Assembly: GCF_001611555.1 (NCBI RefSeq)
Contig: NZ_LSGP01000025.1
Location: forward strand, 1-64,000
Source: Anaerosporomusa subterranea
GTDB lineage: Bacteria; Bacillota; Negativicutes; Sporomusales; Acetonemataceae
Length of the DNA: 64,000 bases
Reading direction: 5' to 3'
Shown piece after piece: positions 17,845-28,147 of the stretch (its first letter is position 1; every line of letters starts with the position of its first letter). Made by a program: the position numbers and the translations under genes. Under the pieces are notes generated by a model, which saw only the letters and a list, made by a program, of their open reading frames with translations, did no database searches and had not been told where the DNA came from.

Positions 17845-19422
17845 ATGGCATTTGGCGTTTGGCAAGACCTCCAGGCCAACCATGTCGGTAAAACGTACGT
17901 TAATACTCCGGTAGCGAAATTAGTTGAACTAGCCATTATCCGCGAAGAGGGAATGCTGACCGAAACAGGAGCCCTTCGCTGCTCCACCGGAAAGTACACA
18001 GGCCGCTCTCCTAATGACAAATATGTAGTTGAACAAGCCGACATCGCACAAGAGATCTGGTGGGACAATAATCAGAAAATGTCTCCCGAAACATTTGACC
18101 GGCTATATCACAAAGTAGTTAGCTACTTACAAGACAAAGACCTTTTTATTTTTAATGGCTATGCTGGCGCAGACTCTAATTATTCAATGCCTGTACGAGT
18201 TATTAATGAATTCGCTTGGCAAAACATTTTCGTCCAACAGTTATTTATCCGGCCTTATGACACGGGTTGGGCTGCTGACCGTGAACCCGGCTTCACCATC
18301 CTGGCCGCGCCAGGCTGCGCCGCAGATCCTGCCTCAGACGGAACCCGCTCAGAAGCATTTATTATTATTAATTTTGCAAAAAAACTAGTCCTCATCGGTG
18401 GTACCCACTATGCCGGTGAAATGAAAAAATCGATTTTCTCGGTTATGAACTATCTGTTGCCAAAACAACGCACTTTATCGATGCACTGTTCGGCCAATCG
18501 AGGCACTAACGGTGAGGTATCACTCTTCTTTGGTCTTTCCGGCACAGGCAAGACGACCCTGTCTGCCGATCCCGACCGGTTCTTAATTGGCGACGATGAA
18601 CATGGCTGGAATGATTCTGGCATATTCAATATCGAGGGTGGCTGTTATGCCAAATGTATCAATCTCAAACGCGAGAATGAGCCGCAAATTTGGGACGCCA
18701 TTAAGTTTGGCAGCATTCTCGAAAATGTCGTTATTGATCAACAAACCCGCCAGGTTGATTATGAAAGTGAAGCACTCACCGAGAATACCCGTGCTGCTTA
18801 CCCAGTGTCCTTCATCCCTAATAGTATCTATCCTGGCATCGGTTCTCACCCCAGTACAGTTATCTTTTTAACAGCCGATGCTTTTGGCGTTTTGCCGCCA
18901 ATCGCTAAGCTCACCCCTGAACAAGCAATGTATTATTTCCTCTCTGGATATACCAGCAAATTAGCGGGTACCGAGCGTGGCATTACTGAACCACAGGCAA
19001 CCTTTTCGGCTTGCTTTGGCTCCCCGTTCCTACCACTCCACCCCATGGTATACGCTGATTTGTTAAAAGAGAAAATTGCCCAGCATAACACCCGCGTATT
19101 TTTAATCAATACAGGCTGGCAAGGCGGCGCACATGGAGTCGGCAAACGTGTTAGCATCCAGCATACCCGCCACATGGTAGCCGCAGCCATGGATGGCCAC
19201 TTGGATACGGTCGACTATATTACCCATCCGGTCTTTAAGTTGGCCATGCCAACGAAATGTCCAGGTGTACCTGATGCGATCCTGAATCCGCAAACTACCT
19301 GGTCTGATCCAAATGCGTATCAAGCTGCCGCAGAGAAATTAGCCACCATGTTCCACAAGAACTTTGCGAAGTTTTCCGGAATTCCGCCAGCAGTCGCCAA
19401 CTCAGGCCCTGCAGCAAGGTAG
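17845..19422 (+). CDS. pckA: Phosphoenolpyruvate carboxykinase (ATP)
   Basis: The 525-aa enzyme interconverts oxaloacetate plus ATP with PEP, CO2 and ADP. It has the kinase P-loop [11 protein letters not shown] (230-240), the metal and substrate region [10 protein letters not shown], and RSPNDKY near the N-terminus, as in the ATP-type family. GGAGGGG precedes the ATG. It is monocistronic with its own promoter and a strong terminator. The fusion regulator on the other strand carries PEP-related domains, which suggests that PEP or pyruvate status controls this gene. Confidence 0.96.
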   Translation: MAFGVWQDLQANHVGKTYVNTPVAKLVELAIIREEGMLTETGALRCSTGKYTGRSPNDKYVVEQADIAQEIWWDNNQKMSPETFDRLYHKVVSYLQDKDLFIFNGYAGADSNYSMPVRVINEFAWQNIFVQQLFIRPYDTGWAADREPGFTILAAPGCAADPASDGTRSEAFIIINFAKKLVLIGGTHYAGEMKKSIFSVMNYLLPKQRTLSMHCSANRGTNGEVSLFFGLSGTGKTTLSADPDRFLIGDDEHGWNDSGIFNIEGGCYAKCINLKRENEPQIWDAIKFGSILENVVIDQQTRQVDYESEALTENTRAAYPVSFIPNSIYPGIGSHPSTVIFLTADAFGVLPPIAKLTPEQAMYYFLSGYTSKLAGTERGITEPQATFSACFGSPFLPLHPMVYADLLKEKIAQHNTRVFLINTGWQGGAHGVGKRVSIQHTRHMVAAAMDGHLDTVDYITHPVFKLAMPTKCPGVPDAILNPQTTWSDPNAYQAAAEKLATMFHKNFAKFSGIPPAVANSGPAAR

Positions 19423-19430
19423 AAAAATAG

Positions 19431-19465
19431 TTAAGTCCCGGGATAGCCCGGGGCTTAATTATTTT
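19431..19465. terminator. Bidirectional intrinsic terminator after pckA
   Basis: TTAAGTCCCGGG and CCCGGGGCTTAA pair around ATAG, followed by TTATTTT. Convergent gene 19464 ends at the same place. Confidence 0.85.
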
Positions 19466-20309
19466 AAATATCGGTCAAGCCGGAAAAGATATCAGTAAGT
19501 CGATACTGATTAACAGACTCAGTTGCATCTGGGTTAGCCAGCCGGACATAGACCAGTGCATCGCCTTCTACCGGCAAGTACACTATCCAGGTGGCAAGCG
19601 TACGTGCTGCCTTTGGGTTGCCACCGGTTCGCCAAATACTATTATCCGGTCCTGCGACTTGATCTTGACTAAACGATATAAAATCTGCCAACGAAAAAGC
19701 TTTAACTTCATCAAGCAGCGAGGAAATTCGGTCGTAACGGGTCTGGCTGCTGCTGCCAACTTTGCGGTTCGCCCACAGCATATCTGATTCGACATAATGA
19801 TTGGTATGAGCAAGTCTCCCGCGAGTTTCTGTGCGAGTAGCATACTTGCCTTCGGGGCCAATCTCCACATAGGCTACCTGCTTCTTATCTGCCAGCATCA
19901 GGAAATGGGCGTTTACAAAAAGGTCGGTTCTGAGCAACGCTTCATCTACTGTGGCGCAGCTTTTCAGCAGTTCCGGCAGAGCGGCTTTGCCTTTCATCAT
20001 CTGCTTTCGCTCGACCCAAGGAATACTGCTGGCGGTCGCGCTGACTACAGTCAGCCCTTGTTCATTAATTCCCGCTTTAAGACCTGGCTCGGCGCCAGTG
20101 GCAAACAATCCGAAATAGCGATACCCCTTACTCGGATTAACCAGTCGAAGTTGCTGTTGGTGATTAGGCGGCCAGTCCCGATTCTTTACCAGCAACGTTC
20201 CACCGCCCTCGACCGCGTCCCCTGCCGCTGCCCACAGGGTACAGGCCTGCACGTTAACAGGCAGCCACAGTAATAGCAGCAACAAATACGCCAGGCATTT
20301 TATTCTCAT
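19464..20309 (-). CDS. Exported Ntn amidohydrolase, C45/choloylglycine-hydrolase-like
   Basis: The 281-aa precursor has a signal peptide (hydrophobic LAYLLLLLLWLPV) that ends at VQA, directly before C23. In acyl-CoA:6-aminopenicillanate acyltransferase and related Ntn hydrolases the N-terminal cysteine is the nucleophile. Supporting motifs are KNRDWPP and GINEQGLTVV, which match the family's oxyanion and arginine regions. Signal peptidase cleavage would itself expose the nucleophile. The substrate is an unknown amide. GGGGGG precedes the ATG. Confidence 0.75.
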   Translation of the reverse strand: MRIKCLAYLLLLLLWLPVNVQACTLWAAAGDAVEGGGTLLVKNRDWPPNHQQQLRLVNPSKGYRYFGLFATGAEPGLKAGINEQGLTVVSATASSIPWVERKQMMKGKAALPELLKSCATVDEALLRTDLFVNAHFLMLADKKQVAYVEIGPEGKYATRTETRGRLAHTNHYVESDMLWANRKVGSSSQTRYDRISSLLDEVKAFSLADFISFSQDQVAGPDNSIWRTGGNPKAARTLATWIVYLPVEGDALVYVRLANPDATESVNQYRLTDIFSGLTDI

Positions 20310-20440
20310 GCGATCCCCCCCAAGATGAACATGAATAAGCAGGACACCGGAGAAATACCAAGAATTATACCATTTATAGTACGACGCGAGTCAGTCTAAT
20401 CCTTTTGTTGAGAATTGAAAGCATGCACTGAGGAGAATGT

Positions 20441-22327
20441 ATGATGAAAATTGCCCTTGGACAAATGGAAATCGTACCTGGCCGTCCAGACCTAAATTGC
20501 GAGACAATGCTCTGCATGATCGCTCAAGCTAAAGCACAACAAGTAGATATTATCATCTTTCCGGAAATGGCTATACCCGGCTATATGCTTGGCGACACCT
20601 GGGAGCAAAACGCGTATCTGCGTGATTGCGAATACTGGGGCAATAAAATCATCAACGCATCTGATACCATTTGTATTATATTCGGCAATGTGGCAGTTGA
20701 TTGGACTAAACGTGGCGATGACGGCCGCGTTCGCAAGTATAATGCCTGCTTTACTGCCTATCAAGGCAGACTCTGGGGCGAAGATAACTATCCCTACCCA
20801 TTCCGAATAAAAACTCTATTGCCGAATTATCGCGAGTTTGATGATACACGCCATTTTTACTGTACTCGCAAATTGGCAATCGAACTAGGCGTTCCCATCA
20901 AAGACCTGCTTCAGCCGGTGCGAGTAGAGATCAGCGATAAGACCTTGATATTAGGTTGCATAGTATGTGAGGACGGTTGGTCTGACGACTACTCAGTCAA
21001 TCCCGTACAGCTAATTGCTGAAAAAGGGCAGTTGAATCTGTTAATCAATATCTCCTGTTCGCCATTCACTTTAGGAAAAAACAATAAGCGGCACCGGGTG
21101 TTCTCCCATCAAGCCCAGCAAATCGCCGCTCCACTACTGTATGTAAACAATGTCGGCCTACAAAACAACGGTAAAACAGTCTATAGCTTTGATGGCTGCA
21201 GCACCGTATATAATTCTCAAGGCGAGATTTTTACCCAATCAGCCGCATTTACCGCCGAGCTTGCGGTGGTAAATCTGGATGATAAAAACAATGGCCCGAT
21301 CGCTATGCTCGATGATAGCGGAATTGATAGCATATACAAAGCCTTACGCTTTGGTATTGCTGGCTTTTTACAAGCCATTGGCATGGAAAAAGTCGTTATC
21401 GGATTATCAGGTGGAATCGATTCAGCGGTTAGTGCAGCATTGTTTTCCACGATATTGCCACCCGATAAATTACTGCTAGTCAATCTGCCGAGCCGCTATA
21501 ATTCCCAAACAACCAAGTCCTTGGCCCAAGACTTAGCCACTCGACTAGGATCGTGGTATGGAACGGTTCCCATCCAGCAATCAGTTGATCTTACCACCAG
21601 CCAAGTATCTGACATTGCTGTGACAAACAAAAACGGTGACAAGCTGGCATTAGCCTTATCTCCCTTCATGCTCGAGAATGTGCAAGCCAGAGATCGCTCA
21701 TCACGGGTATTGGCCAGTCTAGCGGCAGCATTTGGCGGCGGCTTCACTTGCAACGCCAATAAAAGCGAATCGACTGTCGGCTATGCTACGCTTTATGGCG
21801 ACCAGTCCGGCTTCTTGGCCCCATTAGCTGATTTGTGGAAGCATCAGGTATATGGTTTAGGTCGCTATCTGAATGAAACTGTTTTTAACCAAGAGATTAT
21901 CCCTGAAGGCATCTTCCGGATAGTGCCTAGCGCAGAACTCTCTCCCAACCAAGCCGTCGATGAGGGCAAAGGTGATCCGATTATTTATCCTTATCATGAT
22001 TATCTATTTCGCGCCTTCATGGAGCACTGGAACCGCGCAACACCTGAAGATATTCTCAACTGGTACCTAAACGGAACGCTCGAGAAAAACATCGGCTGTG
22101 AGCCCGGTCTTATGGCCCGTATATTCCCTGAGCCAAAGGACTTCATCAACGACTTAGAACGCTGGTGGCGCTTGTACACAGGCATGGCAGTAGCAAAGCG
22201 CATCCAAGCGCCTCCTGTATTAGCGGTCAGCCGACGTGCTTACGGCTTCGACCATCGCGAAGCACAAAATCAACCCTATTTCACCTTCGTTTATTTGGAA
22301 ATGAAGAAAAAACTACTCCACCAATAA
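20441..22327 (+). CDS. nadE: Glutamine-dependent NAD+ synthetase
   Basis: The 628-aa two-domain enzyme makes NAD from deamido-NAD. The N-terminal nitrilase-type glutaminase has the E42-K124-C176 triad (C176 in CIVCEDGW), and the C-terminal synthetase has the PP-loop SGGIDSAV (323-330). Ammonia made in the first domain is channelled to the second. GAGGAG precedes two adjacent ATGs (20441 and 20444). The length matches the long glutamine-dependent class. A radical-SAM gene follows 46 bp downstream and may share its transcript. Confidence 0.95.
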   Translation: MMKIALGQMEIVPGRPDLNCETMLCMIAQAKAQQVDIIIFPEMAIPGYMLGDTWEQNAYLRDCEYWGNKIINASDTICIIFGNVAVDWTKRGDDGRVRKYNACFTAYQGRLWGEDNYPYPFRIKTLLPNYREFDDTRHFYCTRKLAIELGVPIKDLLQPVRVEISDKTLILGCIVCEDGWSDDYSVNPVQLIAEKGQLNLLINISCSPFTLGKNNKRHRVFSHQAQQIAAPLLYVNNVGLQNNGKTVYSFDGCSTVYNSQGEIFTQSAAFTAELAVVNLDDKNNGPIAMLDDSGIDSIYKALRFGIAGFLQAIGMEKVVIGLSGGIDSAVSAALFSTILPPDKLLLVNLPSRYNSQTTKSLAQDLATRLGSWYGTVPIQQSVDLTTSQVSDIAVTNKNGDKLALALSPFMLENVQARDRSSRVLASLAAAFGGGFTCNANKSESTVGYATLYGDQSGFLAPLADLWKHQVYGLGRYLNETVFNQEIIPEGIFRIVPSAELSPNQAVDEGKGDPIIYPYHDYLFRAFMEHWNRATPEDILNWYLNGTLEKNIGCEPGLMARIFPEPKDFINDLERWWRLYTGMAVAKRIQAPPVLAVSRRAYGFDHREAQNQPYFTFVYLEMKKKLLHQ

Positions 22328-22373
22328 TTATCTTATATAACCGATCTTTGAAGAGGCCGGGCAGGAGGGTTTT

Positions 22374-23264
22374 ATGTATTGTGACATTGCCGAAGGCATG
22401 GTTTTCCGTCCGCCCAGCGAGGCAAACAGCTTTATCCTGCGCGTAACCATCGGCTGCGCCCATAACCGCTGTACCTTTTGCGGCATGTATCGCGATGTCG
22501 CCTTTCGGATGCGGAGTTATCCAGAAATAAAACGTCAAATTGATTATGCGGCTCAGGCTGTGCCTCAACTTCGTCGCGTATTTTTGGCAGATGGCAATGC
22601 CCTGTGTCTAAAAAACGACCTACTGTTGAAAATTATGGCTGATTTAAAGCAGTCATTTCCTAAACTCAGCCGTATCACCTGTTATGGCGGACCAAACGAT
22701 ATTCTGCGCAAAAGCCCAGCAGAACTGTCAGCCTTAAAAGAGGCCGGACTGCAGATAATCTACCTGGGTATAGAAAGTGGCGATGATGCAGTGCTTACCT
22801 CCATTTGCAAAGGTGCAGATGCCGCAGGCATGGTGGAGGCTGGCAGAAGAGTCCTCGGCGCGGGTATCAAGCTATCGGCAATGGTCATTCTCGGTCTGGG
22901 TGGTAAAGAACGTTCTAGCCAGCATGCTATCAATAGCGCCGCCGTCGTTAACGCGATTAATCCGACCATGCTCAGCGCACTCACTCTGATGCTACATGAG
23001 GGAACACCATTGAGAGATGCCGCAGATCGAGGAGAATTTCAGCCCTTGTCTCCCTACGAATTTGTTCTGGAGATCAAAGAGTTTGTCAGCCGATTAGATC
23101 TAGCCCATCCTTGCATTTTCCGTGCTAACCACGCATCCAACCTGTTGCCGCTTGCTGGAACATTGCCTGCGGATAAACAGGCGCTTTTAGCGCAGATTAA
23201 TTATGGCCTAGAAGTATTGAAGGGTAAGACAACACCGACCTATAATGATCGCGGAACATTTTAA
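22374..23264 (+). CDS. Radical SAM protein, CX4CX2C type
   Basis: The 296-aa radical-SAM protein has the cluster motif GCAHNRCTFCGMY, giving CX4CX2C instead of the common CX3CX2C. The rest is a compact TIM-barrel half with GGPNDI and YLGIESG, both usual in this superfamily. No auxiliary cluster is evident. AGGAGGG precedes the ATG. The function is unknown; linkage with nadE is only positional. Confidence 0.82.
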   Translation: MYCDIAEGMVFRPPSEANSFILRVTIGCAHNRCTFCGMYRDVAFRMRSYPEIKRQIDYAAQAVPQLRRVFLADGNALCLKNDLLLKIMADLKQSFPKLSRITCYGGPNDILRKSPAELSALKEAGLQIIYLGIESGDDAVLTSICKGADAAGMVEAGRRVLGAGIKLSAMVILGLGGKERSSQHAINSAAVVNAINPTMLSALTLMLHEGTPLRDAADRGEFQPLSPYEFVLEIKEFVSRLDLAHPCIFRANHASNLLPLAGTLPADKQALLAQINYGLEVLKGKTTPTYNDRGTF

Positions 23265-23412
23265 GAAGAACAGTTGCGATTGTCTGAGAAATGGACGATT
23301 TTTGAAACTCTAACGCCATGCGCACTGCGTGCGCCACTAAAGATAATATATCACCCGCGGTTATCTGGCTTTTTGGCCTCAAAAAAATTAAACTTTCAAG
23401 TGATTTAAATAT

Positions 23413-23450
23413 AATAAAGGACGGCTGCCAGTTGCAGTCGTCCTTTATTT
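23413..23450. terminator. Bidirectional intrinsic terminator
   Basis: AATAAAGGACG and CGTCCTTTATT form the stem, with A/T-rich flanks on both sides. It separates the radical-SAM gene from the convergent zinc-ribbon gene. Confidence 0.85.
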
Positions 23451-23452
23451 AC

Positions 23453-23809
23453 TCAGAAGAACAGTCGGTTGAGAATCCACATGACAACAGCACCAACCAT
23501 CAAAAATACAATCATCGGTACTGCGAAGAACAGGAAGATCGCTATCACTAGACCGATAATCAGCAGTGTAATTAGACCTGATAGTTTATTATTACCGCCC
23601 ATATGAACATGACGGAAATAAACACGTTGCTGCTGTTGGCTATCATTTCTATCTGACCGTTCGCCCCCATCCTGGTCAATCGTGACTCCGTCAAACGATT
23701 CACGTTCTTGTGGAGACAAAACCGAAACTGGCGACACAGGTTTACCACAATTTGGACAACTAGTAGCTTCATCTGTCAGGGTAAAACCGCAATGGACACA
23801 CCGCATCAT
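23453..23809 (-). CDS. Zinc-ribbon membrane protein
   Basis: The 118-aa protein has an N-terminal zinc ribbon (CVHCG and CPNCG, four cysteines in the first 21 residues), a polar glutamine-rich linker, and two C-terminal hydrophobic segments that fill residues 76-118. This is a common layout of small, uncharacterised membrane proteins. GGAGGCG precedes ATGATG. It lies downstream of, and in the same direction as, the 512-aa gene, 25 bp away, so the two probably form an operon. Confidence 0.75.
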   Translation of the reverse strand: MMRCVHCGFTLTDEATSCPNCGKPVSPVSVLSPQERESFDGVTIDQDGGERSDRNDSQQQQRVYFRHVHMGGNNKLSGLITLLIIGLVIAIFLFFAVPMIVFLMVGAVVMWILNRLFF

Positions 23810-23834
23810 AACGCCTCCTGTCTAGCCAAACGTA

Positions 23835-25373
23835 TTATGAGGAGTAAAGCAGTAAAAGAATCCCCTCTTCACTGAGATAGCGCGGATCATGCTGTCGAAG
23901 ACCCAGTGCCTCGGAAAGCCGGCGCCGGTTAGTATAAACACTGGCAACCGAAACGCCTCCTTCATCTGCCAAATCATCAACAGATACGGAAAATGGGGTA
24001 TTCATCATCGCATAGCAGGATATAACGGCAGCTGTCCAAGCACCGCTTTTTCTCATTTTAACATCTGATACTTGGCAAAAGTCATGCCACAGGGACTCTG
24101 CCAACACCAAATCGTGCGAGGAAAAACCATACTTCGGCATTAACTGTTTTAACTGTTCAGTCACACGTGGATCAGACGCTCGGATAACATCTGGGCGGGC
24201 CGGCACCGGAAGTGAATCATTGACAATAGTAACATTCAATTTTGCAAAAGTAGTCAGCAAAGTAATCGTATGGCGAACTGCCAAGCAATGGCGCGCAAGA
24301 AAAGTCGACCAGGAGGCGCCAGGTTGCTGAATATCAAATAGCTCCTTCAACCGCAACACTTCTTGTTTGACACGCTGTCGCAAATTGACACTGACCTCAA
24401 GGCTGGCAATATAATTAGTAGCAAACGATCCATTGTCGAATACGTGACCGAAAAACAACAACCGTTTCATCATTTTATAATCAAAATCGGGGTAAGGCAA
24501 ACGAAACGTTTCATCTGTTAATAAGTTGACGCACTCCACCCACTCTGCATCAATGATTCGCTGAATATAAAAGACCATATAGCGCGCCTTGCTCAAATGC
24601 TGGAGTACCGTTTTCTCTACTCCAGAAATGCGGTTCTTACTTCGCAAATAGTGTTCCACTGGAGAAAGATCATCTTGCCGCATATGATAATCAAATAAGA
24701 AGTAATCCCAGAATCCGATCCAGAAGTCGGAAAAGCTATCCTCTTCCAGCGGTGGTATTGCCTGCAGGGGTCCAACATATAGGTAGAGCGCACGATGAAA
24801 CTCTTCATCATAGTCTTCACGTTGAAAATAGCTGCCCATCTTCAGCATGATCTTTTCCATCGTTCCAGGGATGGCCCCACCCACCTCTGGCAATAATGGG
24901 ATTTGCGCGTTGGAAGTCGCCGAATCCGAGTTCGAATTACCCTCCCCATCAGTACTGCTAATAGACAAGTTCAGCCGTTTTCCTCCGGCAATCTGTTCTG
25001 CTGCAACCTGTAATTCCAAGGTTTCATGAATCAGTTTGCGACTAAGCAGGTATTGATAGAACTCATCAAGTACTGCAAGAAAATGCCGCACAGATTTCAA
25101 GCTTGCCTTAAAGCCGGAGGCATTCAAATCTAGCCAACGAATGGCATCTGCGTAATCTTCAGCAACTAATTCGTCAAGAGATTGATAGTGGGTATATGAC
25201 AAATATATTTGTAAAGCTTTCAATTGTTTCCATATATCACGAAGCTCTTTATCTGCTGATCCAGACCATGCCTTCTGCCGCAAAAATCCCTCGATCCATT
25301 CGCGAGCAATAATCGAGGGTTCAGTTAGTTCTTCTTCAAAGAATACCTGGACAGACTCATACACATTTTTCAT
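23835..25373 (-). CDS. Uncharacterised 512-aa protein with C-terminal TFIIB/cyclin-like HTH
   Basis: I do not recognise a named family. The N-terminal 120 residues are helical, with a pattern like the SAM-like domain of tyrosine recombinases (ADAIRWLDL...LKSVRHFLAVLDEFYQYLL). A polar serine-rich linker lies near 140-155. The C-terminal 110 residues resemble a cyclin-fold repeat of TFIIB: WTAAVISCYAM, then VDDLADEGGVSVASVYTNRR as a recognition-helix-like HTH. No membrane segment is present. The promoter has TGGTATAAT (25423-25431). Function unknown; DNA binding is inferred. Confidence 0.6.
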   Translation of the reverse strand: MKNVYESVQVFFEEELTEPSIIAREWIEGFLRQKAWSGSADKELRDIWKQLKALQIYLSYTHYQSLDELVAEDYADAIRWLDLNASGFKASLKSVRHFLAVLDEFYQYLLSRKLIHETLELQVAAEQIAGGKRLNLSISSTDGEGNSNSDSATSNAQIPLLPEVGGAIPGTMEKIMLKMGSYFQREDYDEEFHRALYLYVGPLQAIPPLEEDSFSDFWIGFWDYFLFDYHMRQDDLSPVEHYLRSKNRISGVEKTVLQHLSKARYMVFYIQRIIDAEWVECVNLLTDETFRLPYPDFDYKMMKRLLFFGHVFDNGSFATNYIASLEVSVNLRQRVKQEVLRLKELFDIQQPGASWSTFLARHCLAVRHTITLLTTFAKLNVTIVNDSLPVPARPDVIRASDPRVTEQLKQLMPKYGFSSHDLVLAESLWHDFCQVSDVKMRKSGAWTAAVISCYAMMNTPFSVSVDDLADEGGVSVASVYTNRRRLSEALGLRQHDPRYLSEEGILLLLYSS

Positions 25374-25422
25374 TAATTTGCGAAGTCTCCTAATCTAGCG
25401 TTGAAGCGCACAATACCAAGTT

Positions 25423-25431
25423 ATTATACCA
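25423..25431 (-). promoter_or_regulatory. Extended -10 promoter of the 512-aa gene
   Basis: The minus strand reads TGGTATAAT, an extended -10 element with a perfect TATAAT, about 55 bp before the start codon. A TGGCTT -35 lies 17 bases upstream. Confidence 0.5.
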
Positions 25432-25529
25432 TTTTTCATTGTATGAAGCCAGACCTCTGCAAGTTAGCCTCCTCCTTGCCAGTTCATTATTTACATTTTT
25501 GGGTTTATTGACTGCACAAGACACCAATT

Positions 25530-25570
25530 AAATAAGCCGTTAAAGAAATCTCCATCTCTCAAACGGCTTG
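25530..25570 (-). terminator. Terminator after the MFS gene
   Basis: On the minus strand AAGCCGTT and AACGGCTT pair, followed by ATTTAATT. It lies about 110 bp beyond the MFS stop codon. Confidence 0.55.
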
Positions 25571-25676
25571 GCAAATTCCCCTATTGACATCCTCATGCTA
25601 CTTTTCCCCAATAGTAACGTTGTAGTCAAGGAGACTCAAAGGCGATTTCAAGTCTTCACGAATAATTCCTTTAGAT

Positions 25677-26861
25677 CTAGCATGATTCACTCTTTGTTTC
25701 CTTACTGCGCCAAACAGCTACGGCAGATCCAACTAATACGATACCGGTAAAGACAAATACGGCTTTGATCCCTGAAAGCGAGCTAATAATACCGCCAAAA
25801 ATCGGACCAAGCATTGATCCGAGTTGATTGGCACTTGTTGTCAGTCCAAAAGCTCGTCCGCGAAAATCACTGTCGGTATTAGCCACTACCATCGCATTAA
25901 TAGCCGGTATGACACCAGCGATAAATAAGCCAAAGACAAATTGAACAAGGCTAAATTGAACTATATTGCCAACAAAGAACTGTAGTGAATTAATCACACC
26001 AGCACCAGCAAGCGTGGTAATAAGAATAATGTAAAAGCCTCGCTTTTGGCCGATTTTCCCCCAAAATGGCGCCGCTAGCGCTCCAGCAACGCCGGTTAAA
26101 CCGAAAATAAAACCGGACAGTAATTCTGCACCGTCCAACTTTCCCTGTAACTCAGCAATATACAAAGTAATTAAGGGTTGCAATACCATGGTCGTCATCT
26201 GAACCAGCAGCAACAGGAAAAGTAATTTAACAAGGGCACGATTAGACAGCGCAGCTTTAATATCTTCCCTGATGCTGCCTGTCTTAGCTGTTGCACTGGA
26301 TTTTGGTTCTTCAACCAGCAGCCATGCCGCTACTGTTGCTAGAAATATAATAAGCGCCGCAATCACAAAAGATTGGCGCATTCCATACAGATGAGAAAGT
26401 GTCCCTCCTAGAAGCGGACCCAAAATACCGCCACACAATAAACCAGTCTGCATAAATCCTAGACTAGTGCCCATTTTGTGTTCAGGAACACTGGATGACA
26501 CAATAGCGAAAGAGGCAGGCACAAAGCCATTGGCTACGCCCTGTAATATGCGCATACCTAACAGTTCATACGGAGTTCTAGCCAATGAGCCTAAAAAATA
26601 AACCACTGCAAGGCAAAATCCGGCACGAATAAGCATACGCTTTTTGCCCATCTGGTCTGCCTTTCTGCCCCAATAAGGTGCAAGCACAGCTGCAACCAAA
26701 AATGTCGACGAAAAGATAATACCTGACCAAACCGTGACATTATTTTGATTTACTCCTAATTCAAGCAAATATAATGGTAAAAAGGGAATGACCATCGTGT
26801 AGCTGGATCCTGATAAAGCTACGCCGATGCACAATACCCATAAATTTCGTTGCCAAATCAT
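25677..26861 (-). CDS. MFS transporter, drug-efflux type
   Basis: The 394-aa protein has twelve predicted membrane helices. The loop 2-3 motif A is APYWGRKADQMGKKRML, and motif C appears as GGILGPLLGG in helix 5, the signature of proton-coupled drug antiporters. The second half repeats the pattern (APFWGKIGQKRG). It resembles MdtG/YxlH-like efflux pumps. The substrate cannot be deduced. AAGAGGTG precedes the ATG. It stands alone. Confidence 0.88.
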   Translation of the reverse strand: MIWQRNLWVLCIGVALSGSSYTMVIPFLPLYLLELGVNQNNVTVWSGIIFSSTFLVAAVLAPYWGRKADQMGKKRMLIRAGFCLAVVYFLGSLARTPYELLGMRILQGVANGFVPASFAIVSSSVPEHKMGTSLGFMQTGLLCGGILGPLLGGTLSHLYGMRQSFVIAALIIFLATVAAWLLVEEPKSSATAKTGSIREDIKAALSNRALVKLLFLLLLVQMTTMVLQPLITLYIAELQGKLDGAELLSGFIFGLTGVAGALAAPFWGKIGQKRGFYIILITTLAGAGVINSLQFFVGNIVQFSLVQFVFGLFIAGVIPAINAMVVANTDSDFRGRAFGLTTSANQLGSMLGPIFGGIISSLSGIKAVFVFTGIVLVGSAVAVWRSKETKSESC

Positions 26862-26952
26862 GTAGACACCTCTTATTTAACCGTGAAAACTTATTCTATT
26901 ATACTACTTTCTGACGACCATCTCTATAAAACTGATATATAAAATGATACAT

Positions 26953-26982
26953 AAAAAGTTCGCCTACCAAGGATAGGCGAAC
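26953..26982 (-). terminator. Intrinsic terminator of recA
   Basis: On the minus strand GTTCGCCTA and TAGGCGAAC form the stem, followed by TTTTTATG. It lies about 70 bp beyond the recA stop. Confidence 0.85.
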
Positions 26983-27049
26983 CTAAACTCATCATTAGAG
27001 ATTCCTCACAATAGCTAAAAGTGTTGAATTGAAGTCTCTACAGCTAATT

Positions 27050-28111
27050 CTACTCGCCCATTTGTTCGTTAATAGAAGCGCTTTCCATTTCCGTTGGTAT
27101 TTTCACGGTTCCCGTTAATAAACTTTCACGAATCTTGGTTTCAATGTCAGCCGCCAATTCCGGATGATCCTTCAAGGTCTGTTTGACGTTTTCCTTCCCT
27201 TGACCCAAACGCTCACCGTTATAGGAATACCACGAACCGCTTTTCACCATAATATCAAAACTGGTACCCAGGTCAACCAGGATACCTTCACGAGAAATTC
27301 CCTGGCCGTACATGATATCAAACTCCGCCACCTTAAAGGGAGGGGCAATTTTATTCTTAACCACTTTGGCACGTGTACGGCTGCCGATAGATTCAAGTCC
27401 TTGTTTGATTGTTTCCACCCGGCGAACATCAATACGAACAGATGCATAAAACTTCAACGCACGGCCGCCAGTCGTTACTTCCGGGCTACCGTATGTCACA
27501 CCAACCTTTTCCCGCAATTGATTGATAAAGATGACAAGGGTTCTTGATTTACTGATCACACCGGTCAATTTACGCAATGCTTGTGACATCAAGCGCGCTT
27601 GTAAGCCAACATGAGAATCGCCCATTTCTCCATCAATCTCCGCTTTAGGGACAAGAGCGGCAACCGAATCAATAACAACAATATCAAGGGCATTGCTACT
27701 TACTAATGCCTCAACAATTTCGAGAGCTTGTTCGCCATTGTCTGGTTGAGAAATCAGCAAATTATCAATATCTACGCCTAACTTTTTTGCATATAACGGG
27801 TCAAGAGCATGTTCTGCGTCAATAAATGCAGCCATTCCCCCTGCATTCTGGGCTTGAGCAACGACATGCAACGCTACTGTTGTTTTACCAGATGATTCTG
27901 GGCCATAGATCTCAACAACTCTACCGCGAGGAAGTCCACCAATACCTAATGCGACATCCAAGGATAACGCTCCTGTTGGAATTACATCAACCTGCATTTT
28001 GGCAGCGGCCTCTCCCAATTTCATAATAGAGCCTTTGCCAAAATCCTTCTCAATCTGTCTCAAAGCCGTTTCAAGGGCCTGTTGCTTCGTCATGACTGCT
28101 TTTTCCGCCAC
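27050..28111 (-). CDS. recA: Recombinase A
   Basis: The 353-aa RecA filament ATPase for homologous recombination and LexA cleavage has Walker A GPESSGKT (70-77), Walker [13 protein letters not shown] and the L2 loop with NQLREKVGV. The GTG start at 28111 is preceded by AAAGGAGGG at seven bases. An in-frame TTG eight codons earlier would place the ribosome site inside the gene. The promoter and a perfect LexA box lie just upstream, so SOS induction is expected. Confidence 0.98.
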   Translation of the reverse strand: MAEKAVMTKQQALETALRQIEKDFGKGSIMKLGEAAAKMQVDVIPTGALSLDVALGIGGLPRGRVVEIYGPESSGKTTVALHVVAQAQNAGGMAAFIDAEHALDPLYAKKLGVDIDNLLISQPDNGEQALEIVEALVSSNALDIVVIDSVAALVPKAEIDGEMGDSHVGLQARLMSQALRKLTGVISKSRTLVIFINQLREKVGVTYGSPEVTTGGRALKFYASVRIDVRRVETIKQGLESIGSRTRAKVVKNKIAPPFKVAEFDIMYGQGISREGILVDLGTSFDIMVKSGSWYSYNGERLGQGKENVKQTLKDHPELAADIETKIRESLLTGTVKIPTEMESASINEQMGE

Positions 28112-28128
28112 AGCAATCCCTCCTTTAC

Positions 28129-28142
28129 CGAACAAATGTTTG
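28129..28142. promoter_or_regulatory. LexA (SOS) box of recA, perfect consensus
   Basis: CGAACAAATGTTTG matches the Bacillota consensus CGAACRNRYGTTYG at every position. It lies between the -10 element and the start codon, where bound LexA would block transcription. Confidence 0.85.
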
Positions 28143-28147
28143 ACTTA

